Shown here: piece by piece, positions 8,376 through 16,666 of the stretch
How positions within the stretch are numbered: the stretch's first letter is position 1
Layout: each line of letters opens with the position of its first letter
Assembly (NCBI GenBank): GCA_903835005.1
Contig: CAILLK010000066.1
Location: 1-61,595 of the forward strand
Direction of reading: 5' to 3'
DNA: 61,595 nt
Origin: an uncultured Bacteroidota bacterium
Lineage (GTDB): Bacteria > Bacteroidota > Bacteroidia > Chitinophagales > Chitinophagaceae
The notes under the pieces: generated by a model
Told to the model about the DNA's origin: nothing
The model's database searches: none
Seen by the model: the letters and a program-made list of their open reading frames with translations, nothing else
Position numbers and translations under genes: made by a program

Positions 8376-9598
8376 ACGCACATAAGCCCGGCAATAAGCA
8401 TACACCTCTAGGATGGATACCAGAGAACTGGGAAGTAAAAGAGATTGGAGAAATAGGTAAACTATCATCAGGTACTACCCCGTTTAGACAGAGATACGAT
8501 GATTTTTTCCTAAATGGAACAATCCCTTGGGTGAAGACAACAGATCTTAATAACTCTTCAATAACAATGACAGAGGAATGTGTAACAGAGAAAGCACTAA
8601 ATGATACAAGCTTAAGAGTGTATCCAATAAATTCAATTCTGGTTGCGATGTACGGAGGCTTTAATCAAATAGGGCGAACTGGAATATTGAAGGTTGCGGC
8701 AACTGTGAACCAAGCTTTAACTGTTATTCAACTCTTTGAGGAGTATGTACCAAAGTATATTTTAGAGTGCTTAAATCACCGAGTGGGCTACTGGAAGAAC
8801 TTTGCAGGCAGCAGTAGAAAAGACCCTAATATTACCAGCAAAGACGTCGCTGACTTCCCTATTATTATTGCGACACATAACGAACAACAGAAAATAGCCA
8901 CTATTCTGTCAACATGGGATGAAGCTATACAAAAGATTCTGCAGCTAATTGAGCAGCTTAAGCAGCGAAATAACTGGCTATCCCACCAGCTGTTAAGTGG
9001 CAAGACAAGATTGAATGGGTACTCAAAAGAATGGGATTGGAATATATTGGGAGATCTGATAAGGGAAAGGGAAATTATCACTCATAATGAAGGTGAAAAT
9101 GAAATTCTAACTTCATCGCGTAAAGGTCTTGTTTATCAAAGAGAGTACTTTAATAAAAAAGTAGCTAGTGTTGATAATTCTGGATATAAAATAATTCTTC
9201 GAGGTGATTTTACTTATCGCTCAATGAGTGATGATAATACATTTGTATTTAATCAACTGACATTTACGGATAAAGGATTAGTTAGTCCCGCCTATTCAGT
9301 ATTCTATGCCATCAATATGAATGACGTATTTTTGAAATACCTTCTCAATGACCACTCTTTTAAGTATTTTATCAACAACCAAATCCAAGGAGGAACGAGA
9401 ACAGTGTTTAGATTTTCCTCGCTAAAGCAAGTCAAAATGAGGTTGCCATCACAAGCGGAGCAAAAAGAAATTGCAAATGCGCTTACGGCTGCTGATTTTG
9501 AACTTAAATTATATGAACAACAACTTGCCGCCGTACAGAAACAGAAGAAGGGCTTAATGCAGAAGCTTCTGAGCGGTGAGGTAAGGGTAAAAGTGTAA
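8372..9598 (+). CDS. hsdS: Type I restriction-modification specificity subunit
   Basis: 408 residues with two target-recognition domains. The first runs from LGWIPENWEVKEIGEI to the SSRKDPNITSKDVADFPI segment; the second from SKEWDWNILGDLIRE to SSLKQVKMRLPS. Each is followed by the conserved helix (AEQKEIANALTAADFEL; NEQQKIATILSTWDEAI) that forms the coiled spacer. The end (GLMQKLLSGEVRVKV) is typical. The two domains set the bipartite target sequence, which cannot be predicted here. Starts inside the stop of the preceding gene. Confidence 0.93.
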   Translation: MNAHKPGNKHTPLGWIPENWEVKEIGEIGKLSSGTTPFRQRYDDFFLNGTIPWVKTTDLNNSSITMTEECVTEKALNDTSLRVYPINSILVAMYGGFNQIGRTGILKVAATVNQALTVIQLFEEYVPKYILECLNHRVGYWKNFAGSSRKDPNITSKDVADFPIIIATHNEQQKIATILSTWDEAIQKILQLIEQLKQRNNWLSHQLLSGKTRLNGYSKEWDWNILGDLIREREIITHNEGENEILTSSRKGLVYQREYFNKKVASVDNSGYKIILRGDFTYRSMSDDNTFVFNQLTFTDKGLVSPAYSVFYAINMNDVFLKYLLNDHSFKYFINNQIQGGTRTVFRFSSLKQVKMRLPSQAEQKEIANALTAADFELKLYEQQLAAVQKQKKGLMQKLLSGEVRVKV

Positions 9599-9608
9599 AT
9601 AAACTACC

Positions 9609-10688
9609 ATGATAAAACTACTATCATTTGATGAGGCGTTGACCGCTTCAAATAAGTATGCTAAAAAACACCTGTTATTGGGAAATGGTTTTAGCATAGC
9701 CTGTATCCCATCCATATTTACCTATGGCTCTCTTTATAGTAAAGCGGATTTTGCGGCTATGCCAGAACTTAAGGTAGTATTTGATGCATTACTTACTCAG
9801 GATTTTGAGCTGGTAATAAATACACTTGAAAATAGCAGTAAGATTATTGGTGCTTATGGTAGTGGTTTAGGGCCTGTAGGTAAAAAGATGCATGAACAAG
9901 CACAGTCATTAAAAGAGAAGCTGATTGAAACAGTAGCTCACAACCATCCTTCTTATCCTGGAATTATTGAAGAGGAAAAGTATAAGGCTTGTTTAACCTT
10001 TCTCAGCAATTTCATTGATGCAGGAGGCAACATTTATACGATCAATTATGACCTATTGCTTTACTGGACATTAATGTTCGGCTGGGAGCAAAAACTAATA
10101 CAAACACAGCCTAATGATGGATTTGGCAGAGATACAGCATTTTATAGTGGCCAAGTATATGTAAATGACTACCTGACGTGGCAGGGAGATACTAATGCTC
10201 ATGGACAGAATATCCACTACTTACATGGTGCGTTGCATCTCTATGATAGAGGAAATGAAGTTGAGAAGTTTAACTGGACAGATACACACAAGCCGCTAAT
10301 TGATCAGGCAAGGGAGGCATTGCAGGCAAGTAGGTTTCCTCTCTTTGTTGCTGAAGGTGAGAGTAGCAAAAAGATGGAGAGAATAATACATAGTGGCTAT
10401 TTATTTCACTCGTACAAGAGCTTTAGCTCAATGATGCAAGTAGGCTCTAAATCTTCGAAGTACTGCTTGTTCACATTTGGAGTGTCGTTTAGTGACAATG
10501 ACGAGCATATCATTAATAAGATTCCTAAAGGGAAAGTAGCACATCTGTTTGTAAGCTTGTTTGGTGATATAGACAGTCCTGTTAATAAGCAAATTATTGC
10601 GGCTGCTGAAACATTGAAGCGAAAGAGAAAGAATGGTGATTTAGAAGTAAGTTATTATAACGCTGCATCTGCCAATGTTTGGGGATAG
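9609..10688 (+). CDS. DUF4917 protein with SIR2-like motifs
   Basis: 359 residues. It looks like DUF4917, and three blocks match the SIR2-like nucleotide-binding fold: LLLGNGFSI around 22-30, IYTINYDLLLYW around 142-153 and HYLHGALHLYD around 203-213. SIR2-like proteins in defence systems hydrolyse NAD+ when triggered by phage. No transmembrane segment or sensor domain is visible. Its position between hsdS and hsdR suggests a back-up killing arm to the restriction enzyme. NADase activity is an inference; the missing piece is experimental. Confidence 0.65.
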   Translation: MIKLLSFDEALTASNKYAKKHLLLGNGFSIACIPSIFTYGSLYSKADFAAMPELKVVFDALLTQDFELVINTLENSSKIIGAYGSGLGPVGKKMHEQAQSLKEKLIETVAHNHPSYPGIIEEEKYKACLTFLSNFIDAGGNIYTINYDLLLYWTLMFGWEQKLIQTQPNDGFGRDTAFYSGQVYVNDYLTWQGDTNAHGQNIHYLHGALHLYDRGNEVEKFNWTDTHKPLIDQAREALQASRFPLFVAEGESSKKMERIIHSGYLFHSYKSFSSMMQVGSKSSKYCLFTFGVSFSDNDEHIINKIPKGKVAHLFVSLFGDIDSPVNKQIIAAAETLKRKRKNGDLEVSYYNAASANVWG

Positions 10689-10711
10689 CGTAATAACATA
10701 AAACATCGACA

Positions 10712-11467
10712 ATGAAAATCAAACAAGTTGGAACACCATTGCCAGAAGGTAGTGCACTATGGAGGTACTTTGACTTTCAAAAATTCCTTTCATTCATGAT
10801 TGAAGAGTGTGTGTTCTTTAATCGCATGGATAAGATGGAAGACATGAATGAAGGGATTAGCATTAATCAGTTGCAGCTTAAGTTTGGCACTGAAAGGGAA
10901 AAACTAATTGCGAAACTGGAGAAGGCCAATTCGAACAAGAAAGAATTGCCCCTTGAAAGACGCCAAAGGCTGTACTTCCTTAGCTGTTGGCTTATTCATC
11001 ATAGAGAGTCAGTGGCAATGTGGAATTCATATTCAGATGATAGTGGAATAGCATTGAAAGTAGATGCTAAGAAACTAATAGATAGTATCGTCAAAGAAAG
11101 TAAGGTGTTAAATGACAGTGAAAAACTACTGCATTTGTACTATGGGAATGTCCACTATAAGGACTTCTTCAATAAGAAGGATAGGAGCAGTTTTAAGAAT
11201 GAAGAGAAAATACTTGGATTCCATAAAGACACTTGTTATGAACATGAGCATGAATACAGATTCCTTATAAAGCAGGATATTAAGGCGAAGGGAGAGGTGC
11301 AATTTGTGAAATTGAAGTTGAATAATTTTAAGCAAATACCTTTCACTTTGATATATCACCCAAAAATGGAGCCGTGGAAAAAAGACAATATCAGAAGGGT
11401 TATTGAGTCATTTGCAATTATAAACATCAATTGCAAGGATTCAGAGCTTCAATTGAAAAATTGGTAA
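10712..11467 (+). CDS. DUF2971 domain protein
   Basis: 251 residues. The segment LYFLSCWLIHHRESVAMWNSY followed by SGIALKVDAKKL is characteristic of DUF2971, an uncharacterised domain often found in bacterial defence regions. No catalytic motif that I can assign. It is visibly more A+T-rich in its 3' half than hsdM or hsdR. It lies between the SIR2-like gene and hsdR, all in the same direction with short gaps, and is probably co-transcribed. Confidence 0.65.
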   Translation: MKIKQVGTPLPEGSALWRYFDFQKFLSFMIEECVFFNRMDKMEDMNEGISINQLQLKFGTEREKLIAKLEKANSNKKELPLERRQRLYFLSCWLIHHRESVAMWNSYSDDSGIALKVDAKKLIDSIVKESKVLNDSEKLLHLYYGNVHYKDFFNKKDRSSFKNEEKILGFHKDTCYEHEHEYRFLIKQDIKAKGEVQFVKLKLNNFKQIPFTLIYHPKMEPWKKDNIRRVIESFAIININCKDSELQLKNW

Positions 11468-11519
11468 ACTGGACTTTTAAAACTGATGCTTCGACGCTCA
11501 AATAGCTAAATATTTGCCA

Positions 11520-14500
11520 ATGGACACACCTTCATTCAAAGAAGATCACATATCCCAGATACCAGCATTGCAATTGCTGATGAAAATGGGCTATAAATAC
11601 CTTACACCTGATGAGGCTTTGGCGGCACGTGGTGGCAGGAGCAGCAATGTATTGCTTGAGGGAATAATGAAGGAACACCTGAAAGAATCGAACAAGATCA
11701 ACTATAAAGGGAAGGAGTTTTGTTTTAATGATGCGAATATTAACACTGCCATATTAGCCCTCAGGGATTTACCGATACAGGTTGGCTATATACAAGCAAA
11801 TATTGCTTTTTATGATTTAATAACTCTTGGTAAAAGCCTTGACCAGGCTGTATTAGGTGATAAGAAGAGTTTTACCTTTCATTATATTGACTGGAAGCAT
11901 CCTGAGAACAACGTATTTCATGTTACCGAAGAATACAGCTTACTCAGAACAAATAGAACCGATACCTACCGACCAGATATAGTACTATTCATAAACGGCA
12001 TTCCTATCGCGGTAATAGAGTGTAAAAGCCCACAAATAAAAGACCCTCTTGATAAAGCTATAGAGCAGCACCTAAGAAATCAGCAGGAGGATGGCATACG
12101 TGGGCTGTATCACTACTCTAATATTCTTATGGGACTGGCAACAGAACAGGCAAAATATGCCACTACAGGTACGCCATTGGAGTTTTGGAGCGTATGGCGG
12201 GAGGCATTTAAGTCTGTTGAGCAAGAGGCAGCATTTGCACAGCAACTAACTGCAATAAAGAATACACCACTGCCCGCCGATGAACGTACTGTACTATTCA
12301 AAGAACGCTTTAAGTATGTGCTGCAATACTTCAACCAACTGGAAGCGAACGAAGTAACCATTACAGAGCAGGACAAGCTGCTATACTGCCTATGCCGCCC
12401 AGAGCGGATACTGGCCTTGATGCTCAACTATATAGTCTATGACGATGGAGAAAAGAAGATAGCCCGGTACCAGCAATACTTTGCTATAAAAGATACACTC
12501 AATAGAATACAGCAAACAGACGGCACCGGTAAGCGTACAGGTGGTGTTATCTGGCACACTCAAGGATCAGGCAAAAGCCTCACAATGGTAATGCTGGCAG
12601 AACAAATATCCACAGTGGTTAAAGAGCCGCAAATTGTAATGGTAACTGACCGCATAGACCTTGATGACCAAATATCAGGTACGTTCAGAAAGTGCGGTAT
12701 GGACGTAAAGCAGGCAACCTCTGGCAGGAATTTAGTAGAGTTGCTGAACACCACAAATGATATTGTTATTACTACCGTCATACATAAGTTTGAATCGGCG
12801 GTAAACCAGGCTGATGCCATACTAAAATCAAACGACATTTTTATACTGGTAGATGAGGGGCATAGGACGCAATACGGGCAGTTCAACATTAAGATGCGGA
12901 AGGTGTTCCCTAATGCCTGTTTTATAGCGTTTACCGGTACTCCGTTGATGAAGTCCGAGAAAAATACTGCTACCAAGTTTGGCGGCATAATCGGGAATCC
13001 ATATACAATCACAGATGCGGTAAAAGATAAGGCAGTGGTACCCCTGCTATACGAAGGCAGGATGAACCTTATTAACGTCAATTCAAAGCCTTTAGATACC
13101 TTATTTGGGATTGTATCGGAACCATTAACTGAGTATGGCAAAAATGCTTTAAAGAAGAAGTTTAGCAGGCTGGATATTATCAACAAAGCTGATCTTGTCA
13201 TTTATGAGAGAGCCATTGATATTGTAATCAACTTCTGTGATAATTTCCAGTTGCCAGATTCAAATCATCCACAAAAAGCATTATTAGTCGCGCCAAATAA
13301 AGTATCGGCAATCAAGTACAAAGACTATATAGAAGAGTTCTGTATTACTAATCCTAAGTATAAAGTGAACTGTGAAGTGCTAATATCAGCACCTGATATG
13401 CGAGAAGGAGAAGAAGATGTTTTTGAAAAATCAAACGATGCGGTAAAGGCATTTTGGAATGCCATGATGGACAGGTTTAAGAAGCCAGAGGATTATGATA
13501 AGAACATTATTAACGGCTATAAAAAGAAAGACTATCCCGAAATGCTCATCGTGGTTGATAAACTTCTAACTGGATTTGATGCCCCTTGTGCCACTGTACT
13601 TTATCTTACCCGCCCACTAAAAGAACATACATTACTACAGGCTATTGCAAGAGTGAACAGGCTGTATCCGGGGAAAGATTACGGTTATATCATTGACTAT
13701 TTTGGTAATCTCAAAAACCTTGATGATGCACTTACTACTTATTCGGGTTTGGCTGAATTTGATGAAGAGGACTTGAAAGGGGCTATTTCAGCAGTCACTA
13801 AAGAAATACAGAAGTTGCCGCAGGCACATTCTGAGGTTTGGGATATATTCAAGACCATAAAGAATAGGTATGACGCGACAGCCTATAAAAATCACCTGTT
13901 TGATGATGCAATAAGGTATCAGTTCTATGAGAAGCTGTCAACCTTTGGCAGGTTGCTGAAACTTGCATATACCAGCATGGAGTATGAAATGAAAACCCCG
14001 GATGGCATTAAGAAAAAATACAGGGAGGACTACAAGTTCTTTTTGAGCCTGCGAGAGGTTGTAAAATATAGCTATTCAGATGACTTAAAGTATGAGGATT
14101 TTGAGCCACAGGTGCAAAAGCTGGTTGATAAACACATTACTACCGAGGGTGAAATCATTGTGCTTACCAACAGCGTGAACATTTTTGATAGGGAACTAAT
14201 GGAGAAAGAAATGGAACGAATAGCAGGTAAAGCTGCCAAAGCGGATCATATAGCCAGCAAAACCATACGTTCCATTAATTTAAGGATGAATGAAGACCCG
14301 GTATTCTACAAAAGGTTATCTCAACTGATAAAGGAAACTATAGATGCCTACCATGCAGGGAGATTGTCCGAGGTGGAATACCTGAATAAAACAATGGCTT
14401 ATGAGGGTGATTTTACCCACCGGCGACAGGACAACATTCCATCGGAAATAGTAGATAATGATATTCAGATAGCTTTCTACAATCAAGCTAATGTAATTCT

Positions 14501-14771
14501 TGAAAATGCGCTAAAGGATAATGCGAACAAAGCTGAAGTAGCTACTTCAATAAGTATTGGTATAGATGATACAGTACGGAGTATAATTTTTGACCGGAAT
14601 GCCCTTATAGTAGATTGGGAACACAACAATGACATACAGGGTAAACTGCGCATTGCTCTTGATGACTATTTATATGATGCCAAAGTAACGTATGGTATCG
14701 GTATAACCGATAAAGAGATTGACCTGCTGGAAGAAGAATGTTTGAAGATTGCAAAAGCACGGTATAAATGA
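11520..14771 (+). CDS. hsdR: Type I restriction-modification endonuclease/translocase (R subunit)
   Basis: 1083 residues from the ATG at 11520; an in-frame TTG six bases earlier is also possible. The N-terminal nuclease has the PD...ECK core (RPDIVLF, then VIECKSP, near 151-170). The SF2 motor follows: Walker A HTQGSGKS near 346-353, DEGH near 445-448, later motifs FTGTPLM and QAIARVNRL. The C-terminal helical domain joins the complex. It cuts unmethylated DNA after ATP-driven translocation. Its stop overlaps the next start by four bases. Confidence 0.95.
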   Translation: MDTPSFKEDHISQIPALQLLMKMGYKYLTPDEALAARGGRSSNVLLEGIMKEHLKESNKINYKGKEFCFNDANINTAILALRDLPIQVGYIQANIAFYDLITLGKSLDQAVLGDKKSFTFHYIDWKHPENNVFHVTEEYSLLRTNRTDTYRPDIVLFINGIPIAVIECKSPQIKDPLDKAIEQHLRNQQEDGIRGLYHYSNILMGLATEQAKYATTGTPLEFWSVWREAFKSVEQEAAFAQQLTAIKNTPLPADERTVLFKERFKYVLQYFNQLEANEVTITEQDKLLYCLCRPERILALMLNYIVYDDGEKKIARYQQYFAIKDTLNRIQQTDGTGKRTGGVIWHTQGSGKSLTMVMLAEQISTVVKEPQIVMVTDRIDLDDQISGTFRKCGMDVKQATSGRNLVELLNTTNDIVITTVIHKFESAVNQADAILKSNDIFILVDEGHRTQYGQFNIKMRKVFPNACFIAFTGTPLMKSEKNTATKFGGIIGNPYTITDAVKDKAVVPLLYEGRMNLINVNSKPLDTLFGIVSEPLTEYGKNALKKKFSRLDIINKADLVIYERAIDIVINFCDNFQLPDSNHPQKALLVAPNKVSAIKYKDYIEEFCITNPKYKVNCEVLISAPDMREGEEDVFEKSNDAVKAFWNAMMDRFKKPEDYDKNIINGYKKKDYPEMLIVVDKLLTGFDAPCATVLYLTRPLKEHTLLQAIARVNRLYPGKDYGYIIDYFGNLKNLDDALTTYSGLAEFDEEDLKGAISAVTKEIQKLPQAHSEVWDIFKTIKNRYDATAYKNHLFDDAIRYQFYEKLSTFGRLLKLAYTSMEYEMKTPDGIKKKYREDYKFFLSLREVVKYSYSDDLKYEDFEPQVQKLVDKHITTEGEIIVLTNSVNIFDRELMEKEMERIAGKAAKADHIASKTIRSINLRMNEDPVFYKRLSQLIKETIDAYHAGRLSEVEYLNKTMAYEGDFTHRRQDNIPSEIVDNDIQIAFYNQANVILENALKDNANKAEVATSISIGIDDTVRSIIFDRNALIVDWEHNNDIQGKLRIALDDYLYDAKVTYGIGITDKEIDLLEEECLKIAKARYK

Positions 14772-15472
14772 TAGAGCAGAAAGTACAGTTTGGAACAAGA
14801 ACAATCCCATTTACTATCCACTATGCCGATAGGAAATCGCTGGGTTTACAAGTGCATCCTGATAGTACAGTTCATGCGATTGCTCCAACGGATTCAACCG
14901 AAGCAGATATAATAAAAAGGGTGAAACAAAAAGCTGGCTGGATACTGAAGCAGCAAGATCATTTTGCCTCATTCCTGCCACTTACCCCACAAAGGAAGTT
15001 TGTAAACGGCGAAACTCACCTCTATTTGGGACGACAATACCGGCTAAAAAAAATTCCATCTGATTCCACCCAGGTTAAAATCTATAGGGGTTTCATGGAA
15101 GTTCATTCTAAATCGGCTACTACTGAAGCTGTCGAGACTGTGTTGCAGGATTGGTATAAGTCAAAAGCAAAGGAAGTATTTGCAAGCCTGCTGGCAGAAG
15201 TAATTGAAAAAACATCCCGGTTTCAAAATAGGCGGCTGTCACTGCATACTAAGGCCATGCCAACACGCTGGGGTAGTTGCTCGCCAGCAGGAAGAATAAC
15301 CTTGAATTCAGAGCTGGTAAAAGCACCGAAAGCATGTATTGAATATGTCATTATCCATGAGTTATGCCATCTGATATACCCCAACCACAATAAGAAGTTT
15401 TTCAGGCTGCTAAGCACCTTAATGCCGGATTGGGAGAAATGGAAGGAGAGGCTGGAGAGGAGTATGGTGTAG
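14768..15472 (+). CDS. YgjP-like M48-type metallopeptidase
   Basis: 234 residues. RWGSCSPAGRITLNSELV followed by YVIIHELCHLIYPNHNKKFF is the signature of YgjP-like (DUF45) zinc metallopeptidases, with the HExxH motif at 197-201 and a further His at 207. This gene is often the last gene of type I restriction operons in diverse bacteria; the reason is unknown, and proteolytic control of HsdR is one possibility. The start codon lies in the hsdR stop (ATGA). Confidence 0.88.
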   Translation: MIEQKVQFGTRTIPFTIHYADRKSLGLQVHPDSTVHAIAPTDSTEADIIKRVKQKAGWILKQQDHFASFLPLTPQRKFVNGETHLYLGRQYRLKKIPSDSTQVKIYRGFMEVHSKSATTEAVETVLQDWYKSKAKEVFASLLAEVIEKTSRFQNRRLSLHTKAMPTRWGSCSPAGRITLNSELVKAPKACIEYVIIHELCHLIYPNHNKKFFRLLSTLMPDWEKWKERLERSMV

Positions 15473-15514
15473 TTGGTTGGTGCGCTAATTTTCGGCAGTG
15501 TCTCATTTTGAAAT

Positions 15515-16042
15515 TTAAGCTACCTGACAATCAATGTTTAAATATTTTTTAATGAGACTTATACTATTATCCTTATCTGATTTTACATAATATTGGTCAT
15601 AAGGTGTCATGCCGTACTTCTCAAGGTAGATACGTTTGGTCGATTTAGTGTAATAAATTCCCATATCACGCTTGGTATACTTTATCGTCTTAAAGCAGGC
15701 GAAAGCAATTAAACAGCCCGCAACATAATCATAACGTTTGTTTTGCCCTATATTCTCTTTTGACAATTCAATTTTAGTCAGTTCCATCACATTCTGAAAA
15801 GGGTTCTCTATTCCAAACTGCATCAGACCTAAGATTTCGCCGCCTTTCATTAGCTTGAAAAGTCCTCTATAAGATAATTTGAAATCTTGCCAATTAAACG
15901 TATTGAACCTGTCTTTTGATATTTTATCGAAGTCTTTTAGTCTTACTTTGGTTACCGTGGCCTTACATAATCTACCTGTTTTTTTATTAAGAATATCGAC
16001 CACCATAATCATGTAAAATAACACTTTTCGCTTGCTCGTCAA
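15515..16042 (-). CDS. Unknown protein, possibly GNAT acetyltransferase-like
   Basis: 175 residues; an internal start at 16012 (MVVDILNKK) is equally possible. The C-terminal half (YDYVAGCLIAFACFKTIK, then YYTKSTKRIYLEKYGMTPY) has the helix plus strand pattern seen at the end of GNAT-fold proteins, but the acetyl-CoA loop is not clear. It is convergent with the M48 gene and begins the reverse-strand block that holds the asparaginase-like genes. No function is claimed. Confidence 0.5.
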   Translation of the reverse strand: MTSKRKVLFYMIMVVDILNKKTGRLCKATVTKVRLKDFDKISKDRFNTFNWQDFKLSYRGLFKLMKGGEILGLMQFGIENPFQNVMELTKIELSKENIGQNKRYDYVAGCLIAFACFKTIKYTKRDMGIYYTKSTKRIYLEKYGMTPYDQYYVKSDKDNSISLIKKYLNIDCQVA

Positions 16043-16076
16043 GCATCAAATTGCAAACTGACACACTACTTAATTT

Positions 16077-16327
16077 TCTATCAACAAAAATTGCGAAAAA
16101 ACGCTTGTTTTGTAGATAGAATGTCAATAGAAATGTTGATAGCCTATACATCGATTGTACACTTTTTGAGTGTATAAGCTGGGCAGAAGTTCAGCAAGAA
16201 CCGCTACTGGAAAGACTTTATCTTAGACACAAAAGAGTGTTTACGATTGACCAGCACAAGTATTTTTATCAACAAAAGATGGGCTAAATAACGCCTGCCT
16301 TGTTGATAGAACTGTTGATAGAAATGT
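16077..16327. repeat. Two copies of a palindromic repeat around a small hairpin (no gene)
   Basis: 16043-16360 has no gene. Two related copies of about 65 bp lie at 16077-16142 and 16264-16327. Each starts with TATCAACAAAA, contains AACGC in the middle and ends with the inverse form (GTTGATAGAA), so each can fold on itself. Between them TACACTTTTTGAGTGTA forms a perfect 6-bp stem (about 16159-16175). Could be a non-autonomous insertion, operator pair or small structured RNA. Confidence 0.5.
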
Positions 16328-16360
16328 ATTTTTTGAAAATAAAATGACCTTATTATTATA

Positions 16361-16615
16361 TTATTTCGGGTTTTGAGTAAAATCGTTTGAAGTATTTATA
16401 TACCAATTCCCGGTCTCAAACCTTCTAATTCTATCAATTTTTACCTTTTCATTTTGAAGGTTGATATACTCAATTTTATCATCGTATTTTTCTAAAATTT
16501 GGTAGTTCAATTCGACATCAGCAATTAAATCTCCGCTATCAGCGATAAAACGCAAATAATCACCTTTGCTGGCATTCCTAAATACGGAATCATTTTCTAT
16601 GATTTTATGCCACAT
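16361..16615 (-). CDS. Small unknown protein, 84 aa
   Basis: 84 residues, mixed alpha/beta composition with many charged residues (SGDLIADVELNYQILEKYDD). No family recognised. It is the last gene of the reverse-strand block, 51 bases after the inactive asparaginase-like gene, so it may share that transcript. A+T-rich like its neighbours. Confidence 0.5.
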   Translation of the reverse strand: MWHKIIENDSVFRNASKGDYLRFIADSGDLIADVELNYQILEKYDDKIEYINLQNEKVKIDRIRRFETGNWYINTSNDFTQNPK

Positions 16616-16666
16616 TTTTTAGGTCTTTTCTGTTCAATGTAAAAGTACACTTTTTCCAATCTCAGT

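Noticed and set aside
16077..16327. CRISPR array
   Set aside because: Only two imperfect copies with a 120-base gap, and no cas gene. No CRISPR array was seen anywhere in the window.
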